DNA from: an uncultured Lachnospiraceae bacterium
GTDB taxonomy: Bacteria; Bacillota; Clostridia; Lachnospirales; Lachnospiraceae
Direction: 5' to 3'
NCBI GenBank assembly: GCA_947630695.1
Contig: CANRIM010000014.1
Span: 1-53,294 of the forward strand
Length of the DNA: 53,294 nt
The notes under the pieces were generated by a model, which worked only from the letters and a program-made list of their open reading frames with translations, was not told where the DNA came from and ran no database searches. This document shows positions 23,598 to 33,298 of this stretch, piece after piece (position 1 is the first letter of the stretch; each line of letters begins with the position of its first letter). The position numbers and the translations under genes are program-made.

Positions 23598-24095
23598 TTA
23601 TTCTCCGTCCCAATGCAGCCGGTGCAGACTGCCTTTCGTATTCATGCCTGAAAAATGGTTTTGCCGCAGCGCCTCATACAGCACGATGGCAACGGAATTT
23701 GCCAGATTCAGCGACCGGATGTCGCCGCACATGGGGATCCGTATGCAGTTTTCGGCGTTTTCCACCAGCAGTTCTTCCGGAATCCCGGCGCTTTCTTTGC
23801 CAAACATAATGTAGGCGTCCGGATTATAGGACACTTCCGTATAGGCTTTTTGCGCCTTTGTGGTGGCCATATACAGCCGGATGCCCGGATGTTTCGCCTG
23901 AAATTCCGCAAAATCCGCGTAGCGCGTCACCTCCAGCTGCTGCCAGTAATCCATGCCCGCCCGCCGGATTTCCTTTTCGCTCAAATGAAAGCCCAGCGGT
24001 TCGATCAGATGCAGCCGCGCGCCTGCCGCGACGCAGGTCCTTCCGATATTTCCGGTATTCAGTGCGATTTCCGGTTCCAGTAAAACGATATTCAT
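23598..24095 (-). CDS. trmL: tRNA (cytidine/uridine-34-2'-O)-methyltransferase
   Basis: A 165-residue single-domain SPOUT enzyme: MNIVLLEPEIALNTGNIGRT at the N-terminus, FGKESAGIPEELL in the middle and IPMCGDIRSLNLANSVAIVL in the knot. It methylates the wobble ribose of certain leucine tRNAs. It overlaps the aminotransferase stop by 4 bp. Confidence 0.95.
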   Translation of the reverse strand: MNIVLLEPEIALNTGNIGRTCVAAGARLHLIEPLGFHLSEKEIRRAGMDYWQQLEVTRYADFAEFQAKHPGIRLYMATTKAQKAYTEVSYNPDAYIMFGKESAGIPEELLVENAENCIRIPMCGDIRSLNLANSVAIVLYEALRQNHFSGMNTKGSLHRLHWDGE

Positions 24096-25261
24096 GCGTC
24101 TGCCTCGAGCCTTTTGATAAAATGTTCGATGCGGTCCAGCGCCTCTTTTAAATTTTCCAGAGAATAGGCGTAGGAAATCCGTAAAAATCCCTCGCCGCAG
24201 TCTCCGAAAGCCGTCCCCGGCACCACCGCCACCTTTTCTTCCTGCAGCAGGCGGTTGGCAAATTCCTCGCTGGTCATGCCGAATTTCCGGATATCGGGAA
24301 ACATGTAAAAGGCGCCGAAAGGTTCAAAGCAGGGGAGCCCCATTTCCCGGAAGCGGTACAGCAGGAACCGGCGCCGCTGGTCATACGCCTCCCGCATGGC
24401 TTCCACTTCTTCATCACATTCCCGCATAGCCACCACGGCGGCGTACTGACTGTTGGTGGGCGCGCACATGATGGCAAACTGATGCAGCTTCAGCATCTGT
24501 TTGATGATCGGCGCAGGGCCCGCCGCATAGCCCAGCCGCCAGCCGGTCATGGCGTGGGACTTGGAAAATCCGTTGATAACAACAGTCCGTTCTTTCATGC
24601 CCGGGAAAGAAGCGATGGAGCAATGCCGTTCTTTATAGGTCAGTTCGGAATAGATTTCATCCGAAAGGACGTAAATATCATTTTCTACGATAATATCCAC
24701 CAGATGCGCCAGCTCATTCCTGGTCATGATGGCTCCGGTGGGATTGTTGGGGAAGGGCAGCACCAGCATCTTTGTTTTCGGCGTGATGGCCGCTTCCAGC
24801 GCCTCCGGCGTCAGCTTGAACTCATCCTCCGCCCGCAGCGCAATCGGCACCGGAATCCCGTAAGCCATGGCGGCGCAGGGGACGTAGGACACAAAACTGG
24901 GCTGGGGCACCAGCACTTCGTCGCCGGGCTCCAGCAGCACACGCATGGCCAGATCGATGGCCTCACTGCCGCCCACCGTGACGAAAACTTCGTTTTTTTC
25001 GTCATAGTGCAGGCCGTATCTCCGGTCCAGAAATTTGACGATCTCGCTTTTCAGCTCCGCCAGGCCGGCGTTGGAGGTATAATATGTACGCCCCTTTTCC
25101 AGAGAATAGATGCCCTCGTCAATGATCTTCCAGGGCGTAACAAAATCCGGCTCGCCGACGCCCAGTGAAATCGCATCGTCCATCTGATTCACCAGATCGA
25201 AAAACTTACGGATGCCGGAAGGTTTGATTTCCTTTATGATGTGGTTGGTGGGGTCTGTCAT
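24092..25261 (-). CDS. Class I/II pyridoxal-phosphate aminotransferase
   Basis: A 389-residue fold type I enzyme. The PLP lysine is in NGFSKSHAMTGWRLGY, with LPFPNNPTGA and DEIYSELTY upstream and an arginine-containing LRISYAYS near the C-terminus. It most resembles aspartate/aromatic or alanine-type transaminases. It overlaps the Lrp-type regulator gene by 4 bp (ATGA), a frequent regulator-aminotransferase pair that suggests amino-acid-responsive control. Confidence 0.92.
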   Translation of the reverse strand: MTDPTNHIIKEIKPSGIRKFFDLVNQMDDAISLGVGEPDFVTPWKIIDEGIYSLEKGRTYYTSNAGLAELKSEIVKFLDRRYGLHYDEKNEVFVTVGGSEAIDLAMRVLLEPGDEVLVPQPSFVSYVPCAAMAYGIPVPIALRAEDEFKLTPEALEAAITPKTKMLVLPFPNNPTGAIMTRNELAHLVDIIVENDIYVLSDEIYSELTYKERHCSIASFPGMKERTVVINGFSKSHAMTGWRLGYAAGPAPIIKQMLKLHQFAIMCAPTNSQYAAVVAMRECDEEVEAMREAYDQRRRFLLYRFREMGLPCFEPFGAFYMFPDIRKFGMTSEEFANRLLQEEKVAVVPGTAFGDCGEGFLRISYAYSLENLKEALDRIEHFIKRLEADA

Positions 25262-25746
25262 GGCGTTACTTTGATCCTTTCATATTTCACTTCTTTGCCC
25301 AGCACGGTGCCGTGATCCTTGTATTTTTTCAGAATGAAATGGGTCGCCGTACTCAGCACGGTATCTAAAGACGCCAACTTGTCGTTGACAAACTGTGCCA
25401 CTTCTTTCAGGCTTTTGCCTTCCAGAATAACCATCAGATCGTAGGACCCGGAAATCAGATAAACCGCCAAAACTTCGGGATAACGGTAAATCCGCTCCGC
25501 CACGTTGTCGAATCCCAGGCCCCGCTGGGGCGTCACCCGCACTTCGATCAGCGCCGTCACCTTTTCCTCTTTGGTGCGGGACCAGTCGATCATGGTATGA
25601 TAACCGCAGATGATCCGTTCTTTTTCCATGGCGCCGATTTCATTGGCCAGCGTCACTTCATCCACGCCCAGCATGGCGGCCAGATCCGCCGCGTCCACCT
25701 TTGCGTGCTTCTCAATATATGTTAATATCTTCTCTCTCAATTCCAT
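25258..25746 (-). CDS. Lrp/AsnC-family transcriptional regulator
   Basis: A 162-residue protein with an N-terminal winged helix-turn-helix (about 1-60, VDAADLAAMLGVDEVTLANEI) and a C-terminal RAM ligand-binding domain (VTALIEVRVTPQRGLGFDNVAERIYRYPEV...LISGSYDLMVILEG). Such regulators sense amino acids and often control the adjacent aminotransferase. Its start overlaps the upstream AIR-synthase-like gene by 35 bp. Confidence 0.93.
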   Translation of the reverse strand: MELREKILTYIEKHAKVDAADLAAMLGVDEVTLANEIGAMEKERIICGYHTMIDWSRTKEEKVTALIEVRVTPQRGLGFDNVAERIYRYPEVLAVYLISGSYDLMVILEGKSLKEVAQFVNDKLASLDTVLSTATHFILKKYKDHGTVLGKEVKYERIKVTP

Positions 25747-26320
25747 GCTCCAATCCTTCCCTTTCCTTAAAGAGTTCTATCGCATCCTGACCCGAAGGCC
25801 GCAAATGCAGGCTGCCGCCTTTGTAATTCACCCGTTTTTCATTTCCCTCCGTGACTTCTCCTACCATGGCCGCGATGCAGCCTGCTTCCTGCAGGCGGCG
25901 CAGGGCCTGCTGCGGCCTGCGGCAGATCAGCGCCATGCATTTTCCCGACAGCAGCTCGTAAGGATTCAGATCGAAGGTGTTGCACAGTTCAATCGTCTCC
26001 GTCCGCAGCGGTATATCCAGCAGTTCCACCGTAAATCCGAAGGGCAGTGGCTCCATCAGCGTCCAGAGCGCCCGGTATATGCCGCCTTCTTCCGCCGGCG
26101 CCGACCACAGGCTGACTTCCGCATCCCAAAGAAAGTCCGGCAGCGGCGCTGCCTGCACAAAACAGTCTTCCGCCGCTTTAACAAAAGAAGCCCGGTAGCG
26201 CTTTTTGAGCGCCTCTGCCTTTTGTACTGCAATGAAAGAAGTGCCCAGGAGTCCTGCATATCCTGCCACCAAAATGGCGTCCCCGCACTGTATATCAAGC
26301 AACTTGCGCTTTTCCATCAT
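25712..26320 (-). CDS. AIR-synthase-C-domain-like protein
   Basis: A 202-residue protein. The second half (NPYELLSGKCMALICRRPQ...LQEAGCIAAMVGEVTEG...) looks like the C-terminal domain of AIR synthase/HypE/ThiL proteins. The N-terminal half lacks the usual ATP-binding signature of that superfamily, so it appears to be a reduced relative. It overlaps the tiny membrane-protein gene upstream (TGATG) and the Lrp gene downstream. Function unknown; a maturation or purine-like phosphate-binding role is only a guess. Confidence 0.65.
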   Translation of the reverse strand: MMEKRKLLDIQCGDAILVAGYAGLLGTSFIAVQKAEALKKRYRASFVKAAEDCFVQAAPLPDFLWDAEVSLWSAPAEEGGIYRALWTLMEPLPFGFTVELLDIPLRTETIELCNTFDLNPYELLSGKCMALICRRPQQALRRLQEAGCIAAMVGEVTEGNEKRVNYKGGSLHLRPSGQDAIELFKEREGLEHGIEREDINIY

Positions 26321-26421
26321 CGGACCAGATAGCCCAGAATGGGGATAACCGCCATCGCCACCACCAGCACGACCACAATGACCGCCGCAATGATTTTCTG
26401 TTTTTTACTGTTCATACGCAT
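26317..26421 (-). CDS. 34-residue single-helix membrane protein
   Basis: The ATG at 26421 is 8 nt after GGAGG and encodes a basic N-terminus (MRMNSKKQK) followed by one hydrophobic helix (IIAAVIVVVLVVAMAVIPIL) and GYLVR. It overlaps nth by 17 bp and its stop overlaps the next start (TGATG), so it is embedded in the operon and translationally coupled on both sides. Tiny proteins of this kind are conserved beside nth in related genomes as far as I recall; function unknown. Confidence 0.7.
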   Translation of the reverse strand: MRMNSKKQKIIAAVIVVVLVVAMAVIPILGYLVR

Positions 26422-27079
26422 CTGCTTTTCCTCCTTTATTCGATACGCCATGTTCCTTCCCATAGGCAAGGCAGTATTCCTGCAGAAAACATTCTTCGCA
26501 TTTCGGATTTCTGGCGAAGCAGATACTCCGTCCGAAGGTAATGATCTGTATGTTATATAAAATCCAGTGATCCTCCGGCAGCACCCGCATCAGCTCATAC
26601 TCCACCTTTTCCGGATCGTCCTGGGTGGTCAGTCCCAGCTTTTTCGAAATCCGTTTCACATGGGTATCCACCACGATGCTTGGTTTGTTGTATACATTGC
26701 CGAGAATCACATTTGCCGTTTTTCTGCCCACTCCTGCCAGTGAGGTCAGCTCCTCCAGGGTATCGGGCACCCGCCCGCCGAAATCGGAAAGCAGGGACTG
26801 ACAGCAGGCAATGATATTTTTCGCTTTGTGATGATAAAAGCCCGTGGAATGAATATCCTGCTCCAGTTCTTTCAAATCTGCCGCCGCAAAGGCCGCAATC
26901 GTGGGGTATTTCCGGAACAGATCCTTTGTCACCAGATTGACCCGGGCATCCGTACACTGGGCGCTTAAAATCGTGGCAATCAGCAGCTGCCACGCACTGT
27001 CATGGTCAAGATAACATTTATATTCTCTGGTATATTTTTCGTCCAGCCGTTTCAGGATTTCTCCTGTTCTTTTGTCCAT
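26405..27079 (-). CDS. nth: Endonuclease III
   Basis: A 224-residue base-excision repair glycosylase/AP lyase. Its helix-hairpin-helix LTSLAGVGRKTANVIL holds the catalytic lysine, VDTHVKRISKKLGL follows with the catalytic aspartate, and the 4Fe-4S ligands are CFARNPKCEECFLQEYC. It removes oxidised pyrimidines. It overlaps the GH13 gene by 28 bp and the tiny membrane gene by 17 bp. Confidence 0.96.
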   Translation of the reverse strand: MDKRTGEILKRLDEKYTREYKCYLDHDSAWQLLIATILSAQCTDARVNLVTKDLFRKYPTIAAFAAADLKELEQDIHSTGFYHHKAKNIIACCQSLLSDFGGRVPDTLEELTSLAGVGRKTANVILGNVYNKPSIVVDTHVKRISKKLGLTTQDDPEKVEYELMRVLPEDHWILYNIQIITFGRSICFARNPKCEECFLQEYCLAYGKEHGVSNKGGKADAYEQ

Positions 27080-29154
27080 ACCGCCGCCTCATTTCTGTGA
27101 TAAAACAGTACCGTGGAATGGGATGAAATCCGGATATCAAAGGCGCCGTCCGTCACCTTGTATTCCGGCTGCAGCTTATCGTATCCCGTCTCATAGGAGC
27201 AAAGCAGCCGCTGCAGGCTGGTATCTCCCAAAATGCCCGCCTGCCAGAGCAGGATACTGGAACTGATGACTTCTTCCGTATTGTTTATGATAACGATCAT
27301 CTGCTCGTCGTCGGTAAACCGGGAATAGGCCAGCAGCAGATCGTTGTCGCAGGCCAGCCGGGTCAGGGACGCCGTCCGCAGCATGGGGTATGCATGATAA
27401 ATCTGCCCAATGTCCCGGTGAAACTCCAGCATCTGCATGTCTTCCCGGCCCCAGGGGTAACTTCTGCGGTTGTCCGGATCGGTAAATCCGCACAGGCCCG
27501 CTTCATCGCCGTAATAAATGGTGGGGTTGCCGATCCACGTAAACAGGATCACCACCGCCGCCCGCATCACTGCGGGATTGATATCCATCGACGCCGCCTC
27601 CGGACCCAGATGGGCCACCCGGCCGCAGCGGCCGTTGGTTCTGGTCAGAAAACGGGAATGATCGTGATTGGACAGCTCGTTCATCGCGGAGCAGAGGGAT
27701 ACATACGGCAGTTTTGCGGAAACCGTCTGCATTCGTGACCAGAAAAAGGGCACATTGTTTTTCAGCTCCTGATTATAATGGTCGCTGTGCTTTTCCATAC
27801 CGGTCAGAAACCATGACACCGGTTCCATAAAGGCGTCATAGTTCATCACGCTGTCCCACATGGTGCCGTCCAGCCAGCCCGAAGCGTCTCCGTAATGCTC
27901 CGCCAGAATCAATGCGTTTGGATTGGCCTCCTTCACCGCTTTTCTGAAATCCCGCCAGAACATGCGGTTCGTGTCAATATCATTTCCCAGATCCGCGGCC
28001 ACATCCAGCCGCCAGCCGTCTGCGCAGAACGGCGGAGAAACCCATTTTCTGCCGATATCCAGAATCGCCTCATACAGCGGGCTCCCCTTTTCATAGCGCA
28101 GCTTGGGCAGGGTGTCGTGATTCCACCAGCCGCTGTAGGCGTTGTCTTCGTCATCAAAATAAAAATAATCCCGGTATTTGCTCTCCCGGCTCCAGAACGC
28201 GCCGTTTTCATACCGTTGATTCCGGTGGTAAATGCCCTCCCGGTCCATCCATTTATGAAAGGAGCCGCAGTGATTGAACACGCCGTCCAAAATCACCTTC
28301 ATGCCCTTTCTGTGGGCCATCTCCACAAAATGGGCGAAAAACGCGTCGGAAGCCGCCAGATTTTCCGGATCCGTCACCCGCTTGATATAAGCGGCGTCTT
28401 TCTCCGGATCGGTCTCCGACGGTTCATAATCATTGACAATGCGGCCCAGATGCGGGTCAATATGATCGTAATCCTGGGCGTCGTATTTATGATTGGAGGG
28501 CGATACGAACAGGGGGTTGAAGTAAATCACCTCCACCCCAAGGCCCTGCAGATAATCCAACTTATCTTCCACGCCTCTCAGATCGCCGCCGTAAAAATTG
28601 CAGACGTCAAAGGCTTCCGGCAGCCGGTTCCAGTCGTCCACATGCCGGACCGGGCGGCCAAGATATTCATACTCCCCGCTCTGCACATCGTTAGAAGGAT
28701 CCCCGTTGCAGAAGCGGTCCGTAAAAATCTGATACATCTGGGTGCCCCGGGCCCACTTAGGGATATCAAATCCGGCAATCAGTTCAAAGGCATCCGCCAT
28801 CGGCATTTCGTTGACGAGTTTATTCTTTCCGTACTGGAACCGCCGTCCGGTAGGAATTTCCATTTCAAAATAATACCGGGTGATCTTTGCGGACACCACA
28901 AAAGAGGCTTCAAAATAGGTGAAGCCGTTTTTCTGCTCCGCCTCTTCCATGGGAATACGCTCCCATTCGGTAATCAGCGTCACCTTCGCCGCAAAGGCGC
29001 GCAGCGTCCGGAAACGGATGGTCACCGTTTCCCCGGGTTCGGGCGTCTGTGAAGAACAATACTGCAGGGAGCCGTCGGTATAGGCACACAATACGTCCGC
29101 CGTATGCTCCCGCATCTTGTATAGTTGATTATTACCGAGGTTGTTTAAAATCAT
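27052..29154 (-). CDS. GH13 alpha-glucosidase (neopullulanase-like)
   Basis: About 700 residues from MILNNLGNN; the longer upstream frame would begin before the likely promoter. An N-terminal beta-sandwich domain (about 1-130) precedes the (beta/alpha)8 barrel with the four conserved regions: VILDGVFNHCG, GWRLDVAADLGND (nucleophile Asp), ILAEHYGDASGW (acid/base Glu) and NELSNHDHSRFL. There is no signal peptide, so it should work inside the cell on imported maltodextrins. It heads an eight-gene overlapping operon of unrelated functions, with a promoter at 29190-29218. Confidence 0.92.
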   Translation of the reverse strand: MILNNLGNNQLYKMREHTADVLCAYTDGSLQYCSSQTPEPGETVTIRFRTLRAFAAKVTLITEWERIPMEEAEQKNGFTYFEASFVVSAKITRYYFEMEIPTGRRFQYGKNKLVNEMPMADAFELIAGFDIPKWARGTQMYQIFTDRFCNGDPSNDVQSGEYEYLGRPVRHVDDWNRLPEAFDVCNFYGGDLRGVEDKLDYLQGLGVEVIYFNPLFVSPSNHKYDAQDYDHIDPHLGRIVNDYEPSETDPEKDAAYIKRVTDPENLAASDAFFAHFVEMAHRKGMKVILDGVFNHCGSFHKWMDREGIYHRNQRYENGAFWSRESKYRDYFYFDDEDNAYSGWWNHDTLPKLRYEKGSPLYEAILDIGRKWVSPPFCADGWRLDVAADLGNDIDTNRMFWRDFRKAVKEANPNALILAEHYGDASGWLDGTMWDSVMNYDAFMEPVSWFLTGMEKHSDHYNQELKNNVPFFWSRMQTVSAKLPYVSLCSAMNELSNHDHSRFLTRTNGRCGRVAHLGPEAASMDINPAVMRAAVVILFTWIGNPTIYYGDEAGLCGFTDPDNRRSYPWGREDMQMLEFHRDIGQIYHAYPMLRTASLTRLACDNDLLLAYSRFTDDEQMIVIINNTEEVISSSILLWQAGILGDTSLQRLLCSYETGYDKLQPEYKVTDGAFDIRISSHSTVLFYHRNEAAVWTKEQEKS

Positions 29155-29189
29155 ATGCGTAAACAGCTCCAGTGATGAGATTTGATGAT

Positions 29190-29218
29190 ATTCTATGATA
29201 TTTCGCGGACAATGTAAA
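29190..29218 (-). promoter_or_regulatory. Promoter of the GH13-nth operon
   Basis: TTTACA (29213-29218) and TAGAAT (29190-29195) with a 17-bp spacer, 36 bp before the chosen GH13 start. Confidence 0.65.
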
Positions 29219-29242
29219 GCATTAATCTTTTTTTGCAAAGGT

Positions 29243-29269
29243 AAAAAGCCGGCACGAATGCCGACTTTT
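29243..29269 (-). terminator. Terminator after ftsH
   Basis: AAAAGTCGGCA-TTCG-TGCCGGCTTTTT on the minus strand is a stable stem with a UUCG-type loop and a T run, about 145 bp past the ftsH stop. The gap between holds nothing else obvious. Confidence 0.85.
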
Positions 29270-29412
29270 CAGGGGAAGGTATTTCTTCTTATGGGGTGTT
29301 GTAAAACAAAATATAATGGGGTTCTACGAAAAGAAGTATAGCACAGGCCTTTCCAAAAGTCTTCACAAACATTATACTTTATTTACAAGTTCCTTTGTTA
29401 AAAAAGCACAAT

Positions 29413-31236
29413 TTATTCTCCGTTAAAACATGCTTCAAATTCTTCCCCTGTAATTTTTTCCTTTTTTATCAGTAATTCTGCACAGCGATCCAGCACATCC
29501 CGATGGGCCATGATCTTTTCTTTGGCCTTCGCATAGCAGTCGTCGATGATGCGCTTGACTTCATGGTCGATGGCAGCAATCCGGTCTTCGCTGACGTTTC
29601 TGGTATGGGCCAGGTCTCTTCCGATGAAGACTTCGTCCTCATCGCCCGCATAGCTGACCAGGCCGATTTCAGAAGACATACCGAATTTCGCCACCATGGC
29701 TTTCGCGGTAGCCGTTGCCTGTTTGATATCCTGGGAAGCGCCGGTGGTAATATCCTCCAGCACCAGTTCCTCCGCAATGCGGCCGCCTAAAGTCACCATG
29801 ATATCCTGCAGCAGTTTTCCTCTGGTATTGAACATCTCATCCTTTTCCGGCAGCGGCATGGTATAGCCTGCCGCACCCACGCCGGTGGGTATAATGGAAA
29901 CCGTGTGTACCGGGCCCACATCCGGCAGTACATGGAACAGAATCGCATGGCCCGCTTCGTGATAAGCCGTGATCCGTTTTTCCTTCTCGGAAATCACCCG
30001 GCTCTTCTTTTCCGTACCGATGCCGACTTTGATAAAGGATTTTTCGATATCGCTCTGATTGATAAAGGCGCGGTTGTTTTTCGCCGCCAGAATGGCCGCT
30101 TCATTTAACAGATTCTCCAGATCCGCGCCGGTAAAGCCCGCCGTCGTCTGGGCGATCCGCTCCAGATCCACGTCGTCGCCCACCGGTTTGTTTTTGGCGT
30201 GTACTTCCAGAATCTCCTGCCTGCCCTTGATATCCGGCCGTCCCACAGCCACCTTCCGATCAAAACGGCCCGGCCGAAGCAGCGCGGGATCTAAGATATC
30301 CACACGGTTGGTGGCGCTCATGACGATAATGCCCTCGTTCTGGCTGAAACCGTCCATTTCCACCAGCAGCTGGTTTAAGGTCTGCTCTCTTTCGTCGTGG
30401 CCACCGCCCATACCGGTGCCTCTGCGCCTGCCCACGGCGTCGATTTCATCGATAAATACGATACAGGGCGCATTTCTCTTTGCCTCGGAAAATAGATCCC
30501 GCACTCTGGAGGCGCCTACGCCTACAAACATTTCCACAAAATCCGATCCCGAAATGGAGAAAAACGGAACCCCCGCTTCTCCGGCCACCGCCTTGGCCAG
30601 CATGGTCTTTCCGGTACCGGGAGGGCCCACCAGCAGCACGCCCTTGGGGATCCGCGCGCCCAGCGCGATATATTTTTTCGGTTCCTTCAGGAAATCCACG
30701 ATTTCCCGCAGTTCCTCTTTTTCTTCATGGCAGCCCGCCACCTGGGCAAAGGTGATCTTTCCGGTGCCCGGCTCCAGCTTTCTGGCCTTGCTCTTGCCGA
30801 AATTCATCATCTTTCCACCGGAACCGCCCATGCCCTGTCCGCTCATCATCATAAAGAAGAATACGCCCACCGCGAAAATCAGCAGGCAGGGAATCACCGT
30901 GGTGACCAGTATACTTTCCTTTTCCAGCGAACGGACAATATAGTCCACCTTATACTTTTCCAGCAGGTCGATGGAAGTTTCCACGTTGACGACATTGAGT
31001 TTTTTCGTGGTTCCGTCTTTCATGATGACTCTGTAATATCCGGCAGGGGTCTGTTCATATTCATGAATTTCCACCTGCTTCACGTCGCCGGCTTTCAGAT
31101 CCTTTTCAAAATCGCTGACATCGTAATCTGCCCGGTTCATCACATGGGTCGCCAGAATAATGCCGAAGAATATCACAATAAATGCAATCAGAATGAAAAA
31201 GTTAAAATTAAATACCTTATTTTTTCTGTCGTTCAA
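29413..31236 (-). CDS. ftsH: ATP-dependent membrane metalloprotease FtsH
   Basis: A 607-residue membrane protease. Two transmembrane helices (about residues 11-29 and 109-131) flank a short extracellular domain. The AAA module follows with Walker A GPPGTGKT (204-211), Walker [10 protein letters not shown] and the second region of homology, then the zinc site HEAGH near residue 430. It degrades misfolded and regulatory membrane proteins. It is third in tilS-hpt-ftsH, an order conserved across Firmicutes. Confidence 0.97.
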   Translation of the reverse strand: MNDRKNKVFNFNFFILIAFIVIFFGIILATHVMNRADYDVSDFEKDLKAGDVKQVEIHEYEQTPAGYYRVIMKDGTTKKLNVVNVETSIDLLEKYKVDYIVRSLEKESILVTTVIPCLLIFAVGVFFFMMMSGQGMGGSGGKMMNFGKSKARKLEPGTGKITFAQVAGCHEEKEELREIVDFLKEPKKYIALGARIPKGVLLVGPPGTGKTMLAKAVAGEAGVPFFSISGSDFVEMFVGVGASRVRDLFSEAKRNAPCIVFIDEIDAVGRRRGTGMGGGHDEREQTLNQLLVEMDGFSQNEGIIVMSATNRVDILDPALLRPGRFDRKVAVGRPDIKGRQEILEVHAKNKPVGDDVDLERIAQTTAGFTGADLENLLNEAAILAAKNNRAFINQSDIEKSFIKVGIGTEKKSRVISEKEKRITAYHEAGHAILFHVLPDVGPVHTVSIIPTGVGAAGYTMPLPEKDEMFNTRGKLLQDIMVTLGGRIAEELVLEDITTGASQDIKQATATAKAMVAKFGMSSEIGLVSYAGDEDEVFIGRDLAHTRNVSEDRIAAIDHEVKRIIDDCYAKAKEKIMAHRDVLDRCAELLIKKEKITGEEFEACFNGE

Positions 31237-31260
31237 ACTTCAGATCCTCCACAGTTCAGG

Positions 31261-31815
31261 TTATTTTGCTTCTTCTGCTACTAAGCCTTCCTCTTCTTCC
31301 TTGTACACGCCGATAAAGGGCAGATTCCGATATTCCTGGGCGTAGTCCAGCCCGAAGCCCACCACGAATTTATCTTCGATCGTATACCCGAGATAATCGA
31401 TATCCACCTCTGCCAGACGCCGGGACGGCTTGCTCAAAAGCGACGCCAGACGGATGCTTTTCGGATTTCGCTCTTTCAGAAGCGGCAGCAGACGGCTCAT
31501 GGTCACGCCGCTGTCAATAATATCCTCCACGATCAGGACATGCTTGCCCTCAATGGGGATATCCGTATCCTTTTTGACCGTAATATATCCGCTGGTCGTC
31601 ATGCCGTCTCCGTAACTGGAAACCGTCATAAAATCCAGAATCACCGGCATAGTCAGCCGTTTTGTCAGTTCACAGACAAAATAAACGCTGCCCTTCAAAA
31701 TACCGATGACATGCAGATGTTTGCCTTTGTAATCCTCATTGATCCGCACAGCCAGCTCGTCCAGCTTCGCGTTGATTTCTTCTTCCGGTATCAGAACCGA
31801 GATTCTGTCATCCAT
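31261..31815 (-). CDS. hpt: Hypoxanthine phosphoribosyltransferase
   Basis: A 184-residue purine salvage enzyme with the PRPP-binding loop VLIVEDIIDSGVTM and the N-terminal GILKGSVYF. It converts hypoxanthine or guanine to the nucleotide. It lies between tilS (31 bp) and ftsH (24 bp), as in Bacillus. Confidence 0.96.
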   Translation of the reverse strand: MDDRISVLIPEEEINAKLDELAVRINEDYKGKHLHVIGILKGSVYFVCELTKRLTMPVILDFMTVSSYGDGMTTSGYITVKKDTDIPIEGKHVLIVEDIIDSGVTMSRLLPLLKERNPKSIRLASLLSKPSRRLAEVDIDYLGYTIEDKFVVGFGLDYAQEYRNLPFIGVYKEEEEGLVAEEAK

Positions 31816-31846
31816 GCTAACTCCTTTTTCCTTGGTGCCTTATTTC

Positions 31847-33229
31847 TTATTCTGCCATTTCCCGCGCGGCGATCAGCATGGTTTGGGTCTGCGCCGTGAT
31901 CTTCACATCCTCGGAGATCCGAAATCCCACGATCCAGATGATCTTGTTGCCGTCCGCCAGCAGCGGTATATTGTCCCGCATCTGGGCGGGAACCTTCTGA
32001 TTGATAAAATACCGGTTCAGGCTCTGTTTTTCATTCCCGGCATTGATGATAATATAATCATTTTTCATCCGTGTCCGCAAAACCGGATGACTATTTATTT
32101 TATCATAGTCCAGACATTTCGTATAGGTTGCTTTTGAAATTTTTTTCAATTCTCCGGTATATTTTTCTTTCCGAAATGAAAAGGTATGATTCCGGAAGGA
32201 AACACTTCCCGGAATCTTCGCCGGCACTGCTTCATTCGGATGGCAGGGATAGGCGTTTACGTCATAGATAAGAACATTGTCATAACCGGACACCGCCCGG
32301 TATCCGCCGGGCAGATCGATACGCTTTCCCGCAGGTTCTTCCGCTAAGGAAGCGATTTTGTCCAGATGTCGGCGCCGCAGGGGCTGCTGTGTATGGGGCA
32401 GCGTGTTCCACAGTCCGGCAACGATATAGCCTTTCAGTGCAGGATGCTGCGCGGCAAACTGTTTTTTGTCGATCAGCACGTATTCCTCCTCTCCGGAGGA
32501 AATGGCTCTGGCTGCCCGTTCCGCCTGCTGCGTCAGATAATCGTCCGCATACCGCAGCTGCACCGCCGTATCCGCCATATGCCTGGCCGGTGAATGGACA
32601 ATGTGTTCCCGGGCATAGGGCAGGATATTGTGCCGGATTTTATTTCTCGTATAATCATCACACAGATTGGTGGCATCCGTGCGGTAGTCCAGCTGTTTTG
32701 AAGCCAGATATGCCTCAATTTCCGCACGGCTTAAACACATCAGCGGGCGGATCACCTCATTGCGCACCGGCGGGATCCCAGCCAGTCCCCGGATACCGGT
32801 CCCGCGGAACAGATGAAACAGCATGGTTTCCGCGTTGTCGTCCATATGATGGGCCGTGGCGATTTTGGTGGCGTTAAATTTCTGCTTCGCCTGATGAAAA
32901 ACCTCATATCTTACCAGTCTTCCCATTTCCTCCGCAGAAATACCTTTCCCGGCGGCCAGTGCCGGCACGTCGTAACGGTACGTTTCACAGGGAACCTGCA
33001 GATCTTTGCAGAGCTGCCGGACAAATGCTTCGTCCCCGTCCGCTTCCGCGCCCCGGATACCGTGATTGATGTGCACTGCGCACAGCGAAATCTCATATTT
33101 TTTTCTGAAGTTATGCAGCATAAAAAGCAGGCATACCGAATCTGCTCCGCCCGATACGCCCACCAGTACCTTGTCTCCTTTTTGCAGCATATGATTTTTT
33201 TCAATATATGCCATCACTTTTTTTTCCAT
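31847..33229 (-). CDS. tilS: tRNA(Ile)-lysidine synthetase
   Basis: A 460-residue enzyme with the N-type ATP pyrophosphatase P-loop VGVSGGADSVCLL near residue 25 and the motif ATAHHMDDNAETML. C-terminal TilS substrate-recognition domains follow (about 270-460). It converts the wobble cytidine of tRNA-Ile(CAU) to lysidine and is essential for AUA decoding. First gene of tilS-hpt-ftsH. Confidence 0.95.
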   Translation of the reverse strand: MEKKVMAYIEKNHMLQKGDKVLVGVSGGADSVCLLFMLHNFRKKYEISLCAVHINHGIRGAEADGDEAFVRQLCKDLQVPCETYRYDVPALAAGKGISAEEMGRLVRYEVFHQAKQKFNATKIATAHHMDDNAETMLFHLFRGTGIRGLAGIPPVRNEVIRPLMCLSRAEIEAYLASKQLDYRTDATNLCDDYTRNKIRHNILPYAREHIVHSPARHMADTAVQLRYADDYLTQQAERAARAISSGEEEYVLIDKKQFAAQHPALKGYIVAGLWNTLPHTQQPLRRRHLDKIASLAEEPAGKRIDLPGGYRAVSGYDNVLIYDVNAYPCHPNEAVPAKIPGSVSFRNHTFSFRKEKYTGELKKISKATYTKCLDYDKINSHPVLRTRMKNDYIIINAGNEKQSLNRYFINQKVPAQMRDNIPLLADGNKIIWIVGFRISEDVKITAQTQTMLIAAREMAE

Positions 33230-33298
33230 TGATTTCTTCCTGTGTCCTTTATCTTTGGTATCATAACAAATCCTGCTGTAAAAAAAAAGTCCCAGTTT

